Positions 23,641 to 32,436 of a DNA stretch of 64,000 bases are shown in pieces (position 1 is the first letter of the stretch; each line of letters starts with the position of its first letter). The DNA lies in assembly GCF_001625085.1 (NCBI RefSeq), contig NZ_BDAW01000019.1, forward strand, positions 1 to 64,000, given 5' to 3'. The position numbers were made by a program, and so were the translations under genes. This DNA comes from Nocardia acidivorans NBRC 108247 (GTDB taxonomy: Bacteria > Actinomycetota > Actinomycetes > Mycobacteriales > Mycobacteriaceae). The notes beneath the pieces are model-generated. The model did not search any database and was not told the origin of the DNA. It worked only from the letters and a program-made list of their open reading frames with translations.

Positions 23641-24648
23641 TTGCTCGTGCGTAAATCCGCGGGGCTCATCGCAGCCGCCGCCCTCGCCCTGTCGTTGATG
23701 TCGGGTCTGCCAGGCTCCGCGGGCACCGCCCACGCCGAAGCCGCGGCCCGGCTGGATCACATCGACCGCGAAGGACAGCGCCAGCAGGTCTTCTACGTCT
23801 ACTCCGCGGCGATGGATCGCATTATCCCGCTGCAGATCCTGACCGCCTTCGACACCGGCGTGCCCCGGCCCACGCTGTACCTGCTCAATGGCGCGGGCGG
23901 CGGCGAGGATTTGGCCAGCTGGTACAACCAGACCGATATCGTGCAGTTCCTCGGTGAGAAGAATGTGAACGTGGTGACCCCGGCGGTGGGCGCGTTCTCG
24001 TACTACACCGATTGGCAGCGCGATGATCCCAAGCTCGGCCGCAATCGGTGGGAGACCTTCCTGACGCGTGAGCTGCCGCCGATCATCGACGCGCAACTGC
24101 ACACCTCGGGCGTCAATGCCATCGCCGGAGTATCGATGTCGGCGACCTCGGTGCTCTACATGGCCGGCACCGCCCCCGATCTCTACCGCGCCGTCGGATC
24201 CTTCAGCGGCTGCGCCTCCACGACCGATTCCTTCGGCCGCACCTATATCGACCTGGTGCTGGCCCGCGCGGGCGCGAGCCCGAAGAATATGTGGGGCGCC
24301 GACGATGATCCGGACTGGCGCGATCACGATGCGATCCTGAATGCGGAACGGCTGCGCGGCAAGGCAATCTATCTCTCCAGCGCCACCGGCCTGCCGGGTG
24401 AGGCCGAGGCGATTCTGCCGCCGTACTCGGTGGGGCAGGTGGCGTCCAAGGCCAATCAGATGGTGCTGGGCGGGCTCATCGAGGCCGCCACCAACTCCTG
24501 CACCCATCGCCTCGCCGATCGCCTGGCCGAGTTGAGCATTCCCGCGCAGGTCGAGTACCGGGCCGCCGGATCGCATACCTGGCACTACTGGGAGCAGGAT
24601 CTGCACCTGTCCTGGCCGATGTTCGCGGCGGCCCTCGGGGTCTCCTGA
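23641..24648 (+). CDS. Secreted Ag85-like mycolyltransferase/esterase
   Basis: Secreted alpha/beta hydrolase of 335 aa in the antigen-85 esterase family, which moves mycolyl groups onto arabinogalactan or trehalose. The signal peptide is SAGLIAAAALALSLMSGLPG with GTAHA cleavage. Motifs: PTLYLLNGAGGGEDLASWYN (oxyanion region), VNVVTPAVGAFSYYTDW, nucleophile GVSMSATSVLYMAG, and the late His in AGSHTWHYWEQDLH. The TTG at 23641 follows GAGGA at a normal distance; a GTG at 23647 is the alternative. It is one of several secreted proteins in a row, consistent with cell-wall lipid work. Confidence 0.85.
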   Translation: MLVRKSAGLIAAAALALSLMSGLPGSAGTAHAEAAARLDHIDREGQRQQVFYVYSAAMDRIIPLQILTAFDTGVPRPTLYLLNGAGGGEDLASWYNQTDIVQFLGEKNVNVVTPAVGAFSYYTDWQRDDPKLGRNRWETFLTRELPPIIDAQLHTSGVNAIAGVSMSATSVLYMAGTAPDLYRAVGSFSGCASTTDSFGRTYIDLVLARAGASPKNMWGADDDPDWRDHDAILNAERLRGKAIYLSSATGLPGEAEAILPPYSVGQVASKANQMVLGGLIEAATNSCTHRLADRLAELSIPAQVEYRAAGSHTWHYWEQDLHLSWPMFAAALGVS

Positions 24649-24969
24649 GGGACAGGACAATTCACCCGTAGGTGCCGGATCGGATGCGCCGGTGCGCGCG
24701 GCGTGTCATGGCTGTGAACCGAATGTCGCGACAAGGCCCGCCGGTCGGTGAGATGGCGGGCAAGCGAATTCGGGCAATCAATCAGCATGCGCCGTCCGAA
24801 CTGGCCGGTTTCTTGGTATGTTCGGCCCGCGCGCCCTCCGCATGCCGGCAATTCGTCAGCGCCGACCGGACCATCGACAGGGGCGGGTGCGCATGCCGAA
24901 GTGTTGCCAACCCGTGAATGCGGGGCAGATCCGCCAACAACGAACGGTCCGAGCAAGGAGTGATGCGCC
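24649..24969. other. Intergenic stretch, no gene seen
   Basis: 321 bp between the Ag85-like gene and the cutinase-like gene. Short open frames here have no family similarity or ribosome sites. The downstream promoter must lie here but no clear -10/-35 was found. Confidence 0.5.
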
Positions 24970-25899
24970 TTGTCCTTTGGAACAACACAGGCTTTGAAGA
25001 TGGTATGCGCCGCAGCCGCGTCGACCGTGGCTGTCGCGACAGGATTGCTGTCCATCGGAACCCCGGAGGCGGGCGCCGCGCCCGGCTGCCCGGATTTGAA
25101 TGTGGTCGCCGTGCCCGGCACCTGGGAAACCACCCGCGACGATTCCCATCCCACCGGCATGCTCTCCATCGTTACCCGGGGGCTACCCGGAAACGTGCGG
25201 ACCGACTACGTGGGGTACGCGGCGACCGCCCTGCCCTGGGAGGGCGAGGTGTACGGCCGCTCCAAACGCGAGGGCATCGCCAATGCCCGCGCCCTGATCG
25301 CGGATATGGCGGCCCGGTGCGGCGCAACGCGATTCGCGCTGATCGGATACAGCCAAGGCGCGGACGCGGCCGGTGATCTGGCCGCCGAGATCGGGACGGG
25401 GCACGGCGTGGTGCCGCCCGACCGGGTGGTCGGGGTCGGACTGATCTCGGATCCGCGCCGCTCCCCCACCGATGCGCTGGTCGGGCCGCCGGTGCCGGGC
25501 ACGGGTGCGGGCGGGGCGCGGATCGGCGGATTCGGCTGGCTCACGCCGAATGTGCGCACCTTCTGCGCCGCGGGGGATCTGTACTGTTCGGTGCCGGTGG
25601 ATGACCTCGCCGGGCGCTTCGCCGGATTCATGACCCAGCTGTCCGCGCCGGATCCCTTGCAGATCGGCAATTACGCGCTGACCATGCAGTCGATTCTCGG
25701 CGAAGCCTTGTTGCCGGGCTGGTCGGCCATTATGTCCGCGCCGCCGGACAATCCGTCCGGTGAGCAATGGACGCGGCAGGTGCAGCAGTTCCTCACCTCC
25801 GGTGTGCACCAGTCGTATCCGCGGTATGTGGTGGACGGCAATGGTGCGACCGCGACGGTATGGCTGCACAACTGGCTGCTGGACATGGCACAGCCCTGA
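24970..25899 (+). CDS. Secreted cutinase-family serine esterase
   Basis: Secreted esterase of 309 aa. The signal peptide (MVCAAAASTVAVATGLLSIG, cleavage near AGAAPG) is followed by PDLNVVAVPGTWETT; the nucleophile is FALIGYSQGADAAGDLAAEI (GYSQG, the cutinase box); Asp and His follow in FCAAGDLYCSVP and the C-terminal part. Cysteines in GCPDL, AARCGAT, FCAAGDLYCS are in places expected for cutinase disulfides. The start is a TTG at 24970 with AAGGAG (24955-24960) at 9 bases. It probably cleaves lipid esters outside the cell. Confidence 0.85.
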   Translation: MSFGTTQALKMVCAAAASTVAVATGLLSIGTPEAGAAPGCPDLNVVAVPGTWETTRDDSHPTGMLSIVTRGLPGNVRTDYVGYAATALPWEGEVYGRSKREGIANARALIADMAARCGATRFALIGYSQGADAAGDLAAEIGTGHGVVPPDRVVGVGLISDPRRSPTDALVGPPVPGTGAGGARIGGFGWLTPNVRTFCAAGDLYCSVPVDDLAGRFAGFMTQLSAPDPLQIGNYALTMQSILGEALLPGWSAIMSAPPDNPSGEQWTRQVQQFLTSGVHQSYPRYVVDGNGATATVWLHNWLLDMAQP

Positions 25900-25914
25900 G
25901 GTGGTCGGACGTTG

Positions 25915-25953
25915 CGGGGCCCGGCATCGAATCCGTTGCCGGGCCCCGTTTTT
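25915..25953. terminator. Bidirectional intrinsic terminator with T5
   Basis: CGGGGCCCGGCA (25915-25926) pairs perfectly with TGCCGGGCCCCG (25937-25948), followed by TTTTT. It sits between the convergent cutinase-like and P450 genes. Confidence 0.85.
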
Positions 25954-27254
25954 CATGCGCTGACCACGGGAGCGCGCTGCCCCAGCCGCGCGGGCATGCT
26001 GGAGTACCCGCGCAGGGTGAACAGCGGACGCCGGACCGGGTCGGCGGTGAGCGCCAGATCCGGGAAGCGCTCGAAGAGCGCACGCAGCGCGTGGATGCCC
26101 TCCATCCGCGCCAGGCTCGCGCCCAGGCAGGCGTGGATGCCGCTCGAAAACGACAGGTGGTCTTTGGCATTCGAGCGGGTGACATCGAAGACATTCGGAT
26201 TCTCGAACACCCCCGGATCCCGATTCGCGCCGCCCAGCGACATCACCACCAGGCTGCCCTTCTTCAACTTCACCCCCGCGATCTCGGTGTCGGACAGGGC
26301 CAGTCGCGCCGCCGCCTGAATCGGGGCCTCGAAGCGCAGCATCTCCTCCACCGCATTGGGCCACAGCTCCGGCTCGGCACGCAGCAGCGCCAACTGCTCG
26401 GGATTGGACAGCAGGTGCACCACACCGTTTCCGATGAGATTCACCGCCGTCTCGAAGCCCGCGCCCATGAGCAGGGTCGCCGCGGATTTGAGTTCACCAT
26501 CGGTGAGATCACCGGCCGCGACCAGGCTGCTCAGAATGTCCCCGCGCGGCTCGGCGCGCAGCCGGGCGATGTGCTCGTCGAGGTAGCCGTCCATACCGCG
26601 CATGGAGACCACGGCATTGCGCCACTGCGGCCAGGAGATTCCGATATCCAGCATCGGGCTCACCACATCTCCCCAGGCCAGGAAGGTGCCCCGGGATTCG
26701 TCCGGGAAGCCCAGCATTTCGGAGATGATGGCGATCGGCACCTGCGCGGCGAAATCGTGGATCAGATCGGCCGATCCGTCCGCGGGCAGCGCGTCGAGCA
26801 ATTCCGCGGTCACCGACTCCACCCGATCCCGGAGCCGGCCGACGGCCCTGGGCGTGAATGCCTTCGACACCGATTTGCGCAATCGCGTGTGCTCCGGCGG
26901 ATCACTCAGCAGCATGGACGGCTTCTCCACCGGATTGGGCGGAATCGGCGCGCTGTCGGCGATCTTGCGTACCACCCCCGTGCGCTCGAATCCGGTGATC
27001 CCGTATACGCCCCAATCGCCGTCCCGCAGAATCGACCGGCAGATCTCGTAATCCGCTGTGCCCCAGGCGATCGGACTCGATACCAGGCGACCTCGGGCGC
27101 GCAGTTTCTCGATGGGAGGGAACGGATCCCGCAGTCCGGCAACGCTACCCATCAGCTCGGCGAGCGGATCGTCGCGCAGTGTCTGCAATCTGATCCCGTA
27201 CCTCGGCGCACCCTGCTCCACCAGCCACCGCACCCAGTACCGCGCACCGATCAT
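25953..27254 (-). CDS. Cytochrome P450
   Basis: Soluble bacterial P450 of 433 aa. The heme-binding loop is FSSGIHACLGASLARME with the thiolate Cys; ExxR is in AVEEMLRFEAP; the I-helix is LLMGAGFETAVNLIGNGVVH, where the usual acidic-Thr pair is E-T. MLLSDPPEHTRLRKSVSKAF is the C-helix region. The ATG at 27254 follows GAGGAGAAGG; the open frame to 27563 is rejected. The substrate and redox partner are unknown; no ferredoxin gene is adjacent. It is divergent from two DUF4189 genes. Confidence 0.92.
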   Translation of the reverse strand: MIGARYWVRWLVEQGAPRYGIRLQTLRDDPLAELMGSVAGLRDPFPPIEKLRARGRLVSSPIAWGTADYEICRSILRDGDWGVYGITGFERTGVVRKIADSAPIPPNPVEKPSMLLSDPPEHTRLRKSVSKAFTPRAVGRLRDRVESVTAELLDALPADGSADLIHDFAAQVPIAIISEMLGFPDESRGTFLAWGDVVSPMLDIGISWPQWRNAVVSMRGMDGYLDEHIARLRAEPRGDILSSLVAAGDLTDGELKSAATLLMGAGFETAVNLIGNGVVHLLSNPEQLALLRAEPELWPNAVEEMLRFEAPIQAAARLALSDTEIAGVKLKKGSLVVMSLGGANRDPGVFENPNVFDVTRSNAKDHLSFSSGIHACLGASLARMEGIHALRALFERFPDLALTADPVRRPLFTLRGYSSMPARLGQRAPVVSA

Positions 27255-27438
27255 TTCCTTCTCCTCATCATCGGACGGCCTACCAACATACGAAAACCCC
27301 TTGCGCGGCAAAAGGTCCCAGAAACAGGGGGGACAATTCACGACAACACACGCAACCGGCGGGTGAATCAGGCTGGACAGTCGGCCCGATTGCCGCGATG
27401 ATGCCCCGGTATCGCTGTTCCTCTCGGGGGTTGATTGC

Positions 27439-27897
27439 ATGACATTGTTGGGAAAGTCCGCGCTGGCCATGGTTATTCCGGCCGCGGGTGCACTGGTCGC
27501 CGCGGGAGGCGGCACCGCGCACGCGAGCGGAAACCTGTACGGGGCATTCGCCGCGGGCATCAATACGGTCGCCCACGCGGTGGACTATCCGACCCAGGAC
27601 GCCGCGGATGCCGCCGCCATCGAAATGTGCGGTGGAAAGACCTGGTGCACGGTCAAATTGCGGCTCCAGAACGATTGCGGTTCGGTGGCCGAATGGGGTT
27701 CGGTCGGTATGTGGGGCAATCAGCCGATCTACTACTACGGCACCGGCGCCAATGCCGCCGACGCCGAGCAGATGGCGATCTCACAGGTGCCGCAGTCGAG
27801 TTGGCTGGGCGGCACCCTGATCGGGATCTTCTGGGGCAGTTCGATGCGCACCAGCCCGTTCATCAAGGACACCGCCTGCACCGCGAACGCCCGATGA
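27439..27897 (+). CDS. Secreted DUF4189 protein, copy 1
   Basis: Secreted protein of 152 aa: a signal peptide (AMVIPAAGALVAAGGGTAHA) then a DUF4189 domain (GNLYGAFAAGINTVAHAVDY, AADAAAIEMCGGKTWCTVKL, NDCGSVAEWGS). Cysteines in MCGG, WCTV, DCGS and TACT are conserved in the family. It is paralogous to the next gene, with which it is translationally coupled. Function unknown; the family is common in secreted proteins of Nocardia and mycobacteria. Confidence 0.8.
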   Translation: MTLLGKSALAMVIPAAGALVAAGGGTAHASGNLYGAFAAGINTVAHAVDYPTQDAADAAAIEMCGGKTWCTVKLRLQNDCGSVAEWGSVGMWGNQPIYYYGTGANAADAEQMAISQVPQSSWLGGTLIGIFWGSSMRTSPFIKDTACTANAR

Positions 27898-27908
27898 GGA
27901 TCGCGCAT

Positions 27909-28352
27909 ATGTCTCGAATGATCAAATACGCCGCGGTCACGCTGGTTTCGGCCGGCGGCATGCTCGGCCTCGGCACCGCGCACGCGGCCGGTGACCTGTA
28001 CGGCGCGATCGCCGTCGGCGGCTTTCGCGTCGGCGAGGCGTTCGACTATCCGACCCAGTACGCCGCGGACCAGGCCGCGCTGGAGGCGTGCCGGAACCAG
28101 AACGCGACCGGCACCTGCTCCATCGCGACGCGCATTCACAATGAGTGCGGTGTGGTGGTCGAACGCGACTCCCAAACGGTATTCGGCTCCGCGCCCTGGT
28201 ACATGTCCGGCAACGGCCCCACCCCCGCGGCCGCGGAAGCCGACGCGCGCAAGAAGTTCGGCGTGGACACCACCCAGTCGATGCCGACCCTCGGCGGTGT
28301 GGTCCAACCGGCATTCGTGCTGGACACCATCTGCACCTCGAATGCCGGTTGA
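27909..28352 (+). CDS. Secreted DUF4189 protein, copy 2
   Basis: Secreted protein of 147 aa: a signal peptide (KYAAVTLVSAGGMLGLGTAH) and a DUF4189 domain (AAGDLYGAIAVGGFRVGEAF, DYPTQYAADQAALEACRN, HNECGVVVERDS). It is similar in layout to the gene 12 bp upstream, so the pair looks like a tandem duplication. The ATG at 27909 follows GAGGA; an alternative ATG at 27894 overlaps the upstream stop. Function unknown. Confidence 0.8.
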   Translation: MSRMIKYAAVTLVSAGGMLGLGTAHAAGDLYGAIAVGGFRVGEAFDYPTQYAADQAALEACRNQNATGTCSIATRIHNECGVVVERDSQTVFGSAPWYMSGNGPTPAAAEADARKKFGVDTTQSMPTLGGVVQPAFVLDTICTSNAG

Positions 28353-28363
28353 CACAGGCTGTT

Positions 28364-29923
28364 TCATTCCCCGAACTGATGCGCCCGCGTCTGCGGCACC
28401 ACCGGCGGGGCCACCGGAACCTGGGCGGCGGGACTCTGCGCCCGGGTGACGGGCGGAGCGGTGTACCGCGGTTGTTCGACGGACGGCTCGGCGCTATCCG
28501 CCGGTGGAGTGTCCACCGGCGGCGGTATCGAGGTCGCCTCCCGATTGACCTGAATCGGCGTGGCGGTCACCGTAACCTGCTGTGACACAACGGCGGACGA
28601 GGTATCAGCCCCGGGCGTCGAGGCGGGCGACTCCGCACCGCCGCGCAGCGCCAGCGTCCCGCCCACCGCCACACCGATACCGGTCACCAGCACCCCGGCC
28701 ACCACCGCCACCCGGCGTCGACCGGTCGAGACACCGCCCCGCGGCAAAGAGGGGTGACCGGGCTCGGGTCGCGGCGCGCCGGAGATCATCGGGGCCGGAC
28801 CGGGCTCACGTCCCACCGCACCAGCGATCACCGGGGCCGGACCAGGCTCACGTCCCACCGCACCAGCGATCACCGGGGCCGGACCAGGCTCACGTCCCAC
28901 CGCACCAGCTGTCATCGGTGCCGGACCGGGCTCGAGTCCCGGCAACGGGGCGGCGACCCGCTCCGGGCCGGGCTCGACTCGTCGGGGTGGCGTATCGGAC
29001 GCCGCCGTATCGACCACCGGCGCGCCCTCGGGCGGCCGGTTCGAAACCTCCACCGGCTGTGGCTTTTCCAGTCGCACCGTGACGGCGGCGGCCGGGAGCG
29101 CCCGCGCCGCCGCCTCGGCGAGCGCGGTGCACGTCGGGTACCGATCCCCCGGGGATTTGGCCAGCGCGGTGGCGATCACCGCATCCAATTCCGCGGGCAG
29201 GTCGGCCCGCAACGCTCGCGGCGAGGGCGGCGGCGCGGCCAGATGCGCGCCGATCACCGCGGCCTGATCGCGCCGCACGAACGGCGGCTGCCCCGTCAAC
29301 AGTTGAAACAGCGTGCAGCCCAGCGAATAGATATCCGCCCGATGATCGGCGGCCGTCTCCCCGAAGCGTTCGGGGGCGGCGTAGGCGAAGGTGGCGGCGA
29401 TGCCGGAGAGCGTGACCGTGTCGTCCAGGGTTCGCGCGATCCCGAAATCGGTGAGCACCGCCCGTTCCCCCGCCCGCGCATCATTCTCGATCAACAGGTT
29501 GGCGGGCTTCACATCCCGATGCAGCACACCGCGCCCGTGCGCGTAATCCAGCGCATGCGCCGCATCGGCGACCAACCGCACCGCCCGCACCGGCTCGAGC
29601 CCCGACGGAGACCTGTCCAACAGCCCCGCCGCATCCCCACCGTCGATATAGCGCATGGCCAGCCACAGCGCGGCATCGTCCACCGCACTCCGGTCATACA
29701 CCGCAACGATATTCGGATGATCCAATCCGGCGGCGAGCGTCGCCTCCCGCTCGAACGCGTTGCGCGCCTTGGGATCCAGCGTGAACGTATCCGCCAGCAC
29801 CTTCAGCGCCACCGCCCGCCGCAACCGCGGATGCCGCGCCAGATACACCGCTCCCATCCCGCCGGATCCGAGCAGCCGCTCGATGGCGAACCCCGAGAAA
29901 ACCTCCCCCGCCCGCAATCCCAC
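28364..29923 (-). CDS. Membrane Ser/Thr protein kinase (Pkn type)
   Basis: Hanks-type kinase of about 519 aa. Glycine loop ERLLGSGGMGAVYLARHPR; catalytic Lys in AVALKVLADTF; catalytic loop LHRDVKPANLLIEND; DFG in VLTDFGIARTL; YAAPERF in place of APE; then a Pro-rich juxtamembrane part containing 14-residue repeats, one TM helix (VAVVAGVLVTGIGVAVGGTL) and a Ser/Thr/Pro extracellular tail with no PASTA domains. The GTG at 29923 has GGGGAGG at 6-7 bases; an ATG at 29965 is the alternative. Signals and substrates are unknown. Confidence 0.9.
   Translation of the reverse strand: MGLRAGEVFSGFAIERLLGSGGMGAVYLARHPRLRRAVALKVLADTFTLDPKARNAFEREATLAAGLDHPNIVAVYDRSAVDDAALWLAMRYIDGGDAAGLLDRSPSGLEPVRAVRLVADAAHALDYAHGRGVLHRDVKPANLLIENDARAGERAVLTDFGIARTLDDTVTLSGIAATFAYAAPERFGETAADHRADIYSLGCTLFQLLTGQPPFVRRDQAAVIGAHLAAPPPSPRALRADLPAELDAVIATALAKSPGDRYPTCTALAEAAARALPAAAVTVRLEKPQPVEVSNRPPEGAPVVDTAASDTPPRRVEPGPERVAAPLPGLEPGPAPMTAGAVGREPGPAPVIAGAVGREPGPAPVIAGAVGREPGPAPMISGAPRPEPGHPSLPRGGVSTGRRRVAVVAGVLVTGIGVAVGGTLALRGGAESPASTPGADTSSAVVSQQVTVTATPIQVNREATSIPPPVDTPPADSAEPSVEQPRYTAPPVTRAQSPAAQVPVAPPVVPQTRAHQFGE
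28766..28933 (-). repeat. 42-bp in-frame tandem repeats in the kinase linker
   Basis: About 3.5 copies of a 42-bp unit (marker ACGTCCCACCGCACC at 28808, 28850 and 28892) encode VGREPGPAPVIAGA repeats between kinase domain and membrane helix. Two copies are identical, so this is a recent, probably length-variable array. Confidence 0.85.
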
Positions 29924-30023
29924 GAATATCCTCCCCGCCGCACTCGGGCCCGGCACCCGAATCATGCCGCGGCCCCGAGAGAATGTAGCGCACCGCCGGG
30001 GTCGAATCCGATCGGCGACGAAC

Positions 30024-31502
30024 CTATCCGGCGACCGGGGCGAGCGCCTCGGCGGCATCCTGTGCGCCCAGGTGCGGGTAGGTCGGGTACTCGATACCGG
30101 AGATGTATTGCACGGTGCGCACCACCTGGCAGGAGTAGCCGAATTCGTTGTCGTACCAGAGATACAGGATCGCGGTGTCACCGTCGACGATGGTGGCATT
30201 GGCATCGACGATGGAGGCGGCGCGCGAGCCGATGAAATCGCTGGAGACCACATCGGTGGCGGCGGTGTAGTCGAGATTGCGGCTCAGCGGGCCCGAAAGC
30301 GACATCTGCCGCAGGTAGTCCAGCACCTCGGCCTTGGTGACCTCACGTCGCAGTTGCAGGTTCAGGATCGCGACCGAAACATCCGGGGTGGGAACGCGAA
30401 TCGAGTTTCCGGTGATCTTGGCCTTGAAGTCCGGCATGGCCTTGGCGACCGCGGAGGCGGCGCCGGTCTCGGTGAGCACCAGATTGAACGGCGCGGAGCG
30501 ACCGCGGCGATCGGCCGGATGGTAATTGTCCAGCAGGTTCTGATCATTGGTGAACGAGTGCACCGTCTCCACATGGCCGCGGGTGATGCCGTACTCGTCA
30601 TCCATCGCCTTCAGCGGCGGCACAATGGCATTGGTGGTGCACGAGGCGCAGGAGACGATCCGCTCGGACAGATCCAGCGCCAGATGATTCACCCCGTGCA
30701 CGATATTCGGCACATCACCCTTACCGGGCGCGGTGAGCACGACCTTCCCGATACCGGGCCGCAGATGCTGCGAAAGCCCTTGGCGGTCACGCCATTTGCC
30801 GGTGTTGTCGATCAGGATCGCATTGTCGATCCCGTACGCGGTGTAGTCGATCGTCTTGGGATCATCGCTGTAGATGAACTTGATGACATTGCCGTTGGCG
30901 ATGATCGCGTCATTCTCGGCATCGACCTTGATGGTGCCGTTGAACTGCCCGTGCACCGAATCCCGGCGCAGCAGCGAGGCGCGCTTGGTCAGATCATCCG
31001 CGCCGCCCCTGCGCACCACCACCGCGCGCAGATTCAGGCCATTGCCCGAGCCGGTCTTCTCGATCAGCAGTCGAGCGACCAGACGGCCGATGCGCCCGAA
31101 GCCGTAGAGCACCACATCGCGCGGTCCCTGCGGTTCGGCCTTGTTGTCACCGGTGATGTCGGAGAGCACGGCGGCGGTGAACTCGGGAATCGAAAGTCCG
31201 CGCGTATCAATGCGATACGCCATGACCAGCCGGCCCAGATCGATCTTGGACGGTCCCAGATCCAACGTGGTGAGCGCCTCGAGGAAGGGCAGCGTCTCCT
31301 CGATGGAGAGCTCCTCGCCCTCGATCTGCCGGGCGAAGCGGTGCGTGCGCAGAATGCTGATCACCGATTTGTTCACCAGCGAGCGGCTGTGCAGGAGGAT
31401 GGTGACCCCCTTGTCGCGGTACAGCCTTCCGATGATCGGAATCATCGCCTCCGCGGATGCCTCGTGGGCATTCCAGCGGTCAAGAGAGTCGGTAGTCAAC
31501 AC
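30024..31502 (-). CDS. gapB: Glyceraldehyde-3-phosphate dehydrogenase, long GapB type
   Basis: NAD(P)-dependent GAPDH of 492 aa. The first ~125 residues (DRWNAHEASAEAMIPIIGRL, LGRLVMAYRIDTRGLSIPEF) are an extension found in the long GapB type known from Corynebacterium glutamicum; the Rossmann motif VVLYGFGRIGRLVARLLIE follows; catalytic Cys is in SCASCTTNAIVPP, with VHSFTNDQNLLDNYH and WYDNEFGYSCQVVR. GapB-type enzymes favour the gluconeogenic direction; that is family knowledge. The start is taken at 31502. Confidence 0.92.
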   Translation of the reverse strand: MLTTDSLDRWNAHEASAEAMIPIIGRLYRDKGVTILLHSRSLVNKSVISILRTHRFARQIEGEELSIEETLPFLEALTTLDLGPSKIDLGRLVMAYRIDTRGLSIPEFTAAVLSDITGDNKAEPQGPRDVVLYGFGRIGRLVARLLIEKTGSGNGLNLRAVVVRRGGADDLTKRASLLRRDSVHGQFNGTIKVDAENDAIIANGNVIKFIYSDDPKTIDYTAYGIDNAILIDNTGKWRDRQGLSQHLRPGIGKVVLTAPGKGDVPNIVHGVNHLALDLSERIVSCASCTTNAIVPPLKAMDDEYGITRGHVETVHSFTNDQNLLDNYHPADRRGRSAPFNLVLTETGAASAVAKAMPDFKAKITGNSIRVPTPDVSVAILNLQLRREVTKAEVLDYLRQMSLSGPLSRNLDYTAATDVVSSDFIGSRAASIVDANATIVDGDTAILYLWYDNEFGYSCQVVRTVQYISGIEYPTYPHLGAQDAAEALAPVAG

Positions 31503-31611
31503 AAGTCCTCGGGGTCGCCTCGATCTGTACGTGAATCGATGCTAGTCAGCGCCGCATTCTCTCAAACCGCCCCTACCCCCCGGTGAGCCGTGGAGCACAC
31601 CCGCGGTCACG

Positions 31612-31650
31612 GTGGGTGATCGGCCGCCCCCTCCGTGGCCGATCACCCAC
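31612..31650. repeat. 14-bp perfect inverted repeat
   Basis: GTGGGTGATCGGCC (31612-31625) pairs with GGCCGATCACCCAC (31637-31650), 11-nt loop, between two divergent starts (gapB and the HTH gene). A terminator is odd in that place; a large operator or a structured leader is possible. Confidence 0.5.
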
Positions 31651-31683
31651 ACCCGATCCGCCGCGTCGCAGCCCACATCAGGA

Positions 31684-31782
31684 TACGAAAATAGTACGAA
31701 AATATAACGCTCCGAGCAAGGCGATACCCGGAGATCCCGCCGGGAAACCAGCTCGTGGGCAAAGGATTTTCGTACTACTATT
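31684..31782. promoter_or_regulatory. Three TACGAAAAT boxes and leaderless promoter of the two-regulator operon
   Basis: TACGAAAAT occurs at 31684-31692 and 31695-31703 (11-bp period, same helix face) and inverted as ATTTTCGTA at 31766-31774. The inverted copy touches TACTAT (31776-31781), a good -10 that puts the transcript start at about the ATG at 31789. The layout suits autoregulation by a cooperative DNA-bridging protein. Confidence 0.5.
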
Positions 31783-31788
31783 CTTCGG

Positions 31789-32436
31789 ATGGCGGTGACC
31801 GAAGCGACCGATGACGCGTCAGCACGGCGACTCGCCGACGTCGTGGTCGCCCGCATGGGCGCGCTGCACCGATCCCGCCGACAGGTGCATCTGCGCGGCG
31901 GCCCGACCGAACCCACCATGCTCAAGATCGAGCGCGGTGAGGCCCGCGGGCTGACGCCCAAGACACTGCGCAGAATCAATGTCGGATTGGATTGGACCGC
32001 CGGATCGGCGGAGAACGTCTACTTCGCCGGCGGCAATCCCACCCCACTCAAGGAGCGCACCGGAATCATCTCCGGACCGCCCGGGGTCTATGTGGACGCC
32101 GAGACGATTACCGAATTGATCACGGCCGCAAGGGAAGTCGGCGATCTCGCGGAGACCGGGACACCCGCCATGTCGACGGCGGCACGACGCCTGGACGCGG
32201 CCATCCAACCGCTGTACGCGCGCTATGTCACCCAACTGCTGGAGGCGAATCGACGCCGCGGTGGTGCGCTCGGACCGCTGGTGACGATTCTGGGACCGTA
32301 TCTGGACCGGCCGATCGACCCGGCCCGGGACAATGAGGAGGAAGCCCTGTACCGCCGATGGCTCGCGGGTATGCGCGTCGACCTGGACGAATCGACCCGT
32401 CAGCGTTTCGAAGCCCGATTCGGCGAGGGCGCATGA
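31789..32436 (+). CDS. HTH (XRE-like) regulator of the P450/ImmA cassette
   Basis: Protein of 215 aa. The N-terminal ~75 residues look like an XRE-type HTH (PTMLKIERGEARGLTPKTLR, then INVGLDWTAGSAENVYFAGG with the usual G-x-P ending). The remainder is helical and charged, with no family recognised. The start at 31789 follows a leaderless-type promoter in which TACGAAAAT boxes lie. Its stop overlaps the next ATG (ATGA), so the two regulators are made together. ImmA/IrrE peptidases usually act on XRE repressors, and one is encoded 3 kb away, so this may be its target. Confidence 0.6.
   Translation: MAVTEATDDASARRLADVVVARMGALHRSRRQVHLRGGPTEPTMLKIERGEARGLTPKTLRRINVGLDWTAGSAENVYFAGGNPTPLKERTGIISGPPGVYVDAETITELITAAREVGDLAETGTPAMSTAARRLDAAIQPLYARYVTQLLEANRRRGGALGPLVTILGPYLDRPIDPARDNEEEALYRRWLAGMRVDLDESTRQRFEARFGEGA

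Noticed and set aside
28766..28933. Considered as a CRISPR array
   Set aside because: Repeats are adjacent without spacers and are in frame within a kinase gene. No CRISPR array was seen anywhere in the window.
30024..30235. Plus-strand frame 28754-30235 antisense to the kinase and gapB
   Set aside because: No family similarity; both minus-strand genes are certain.
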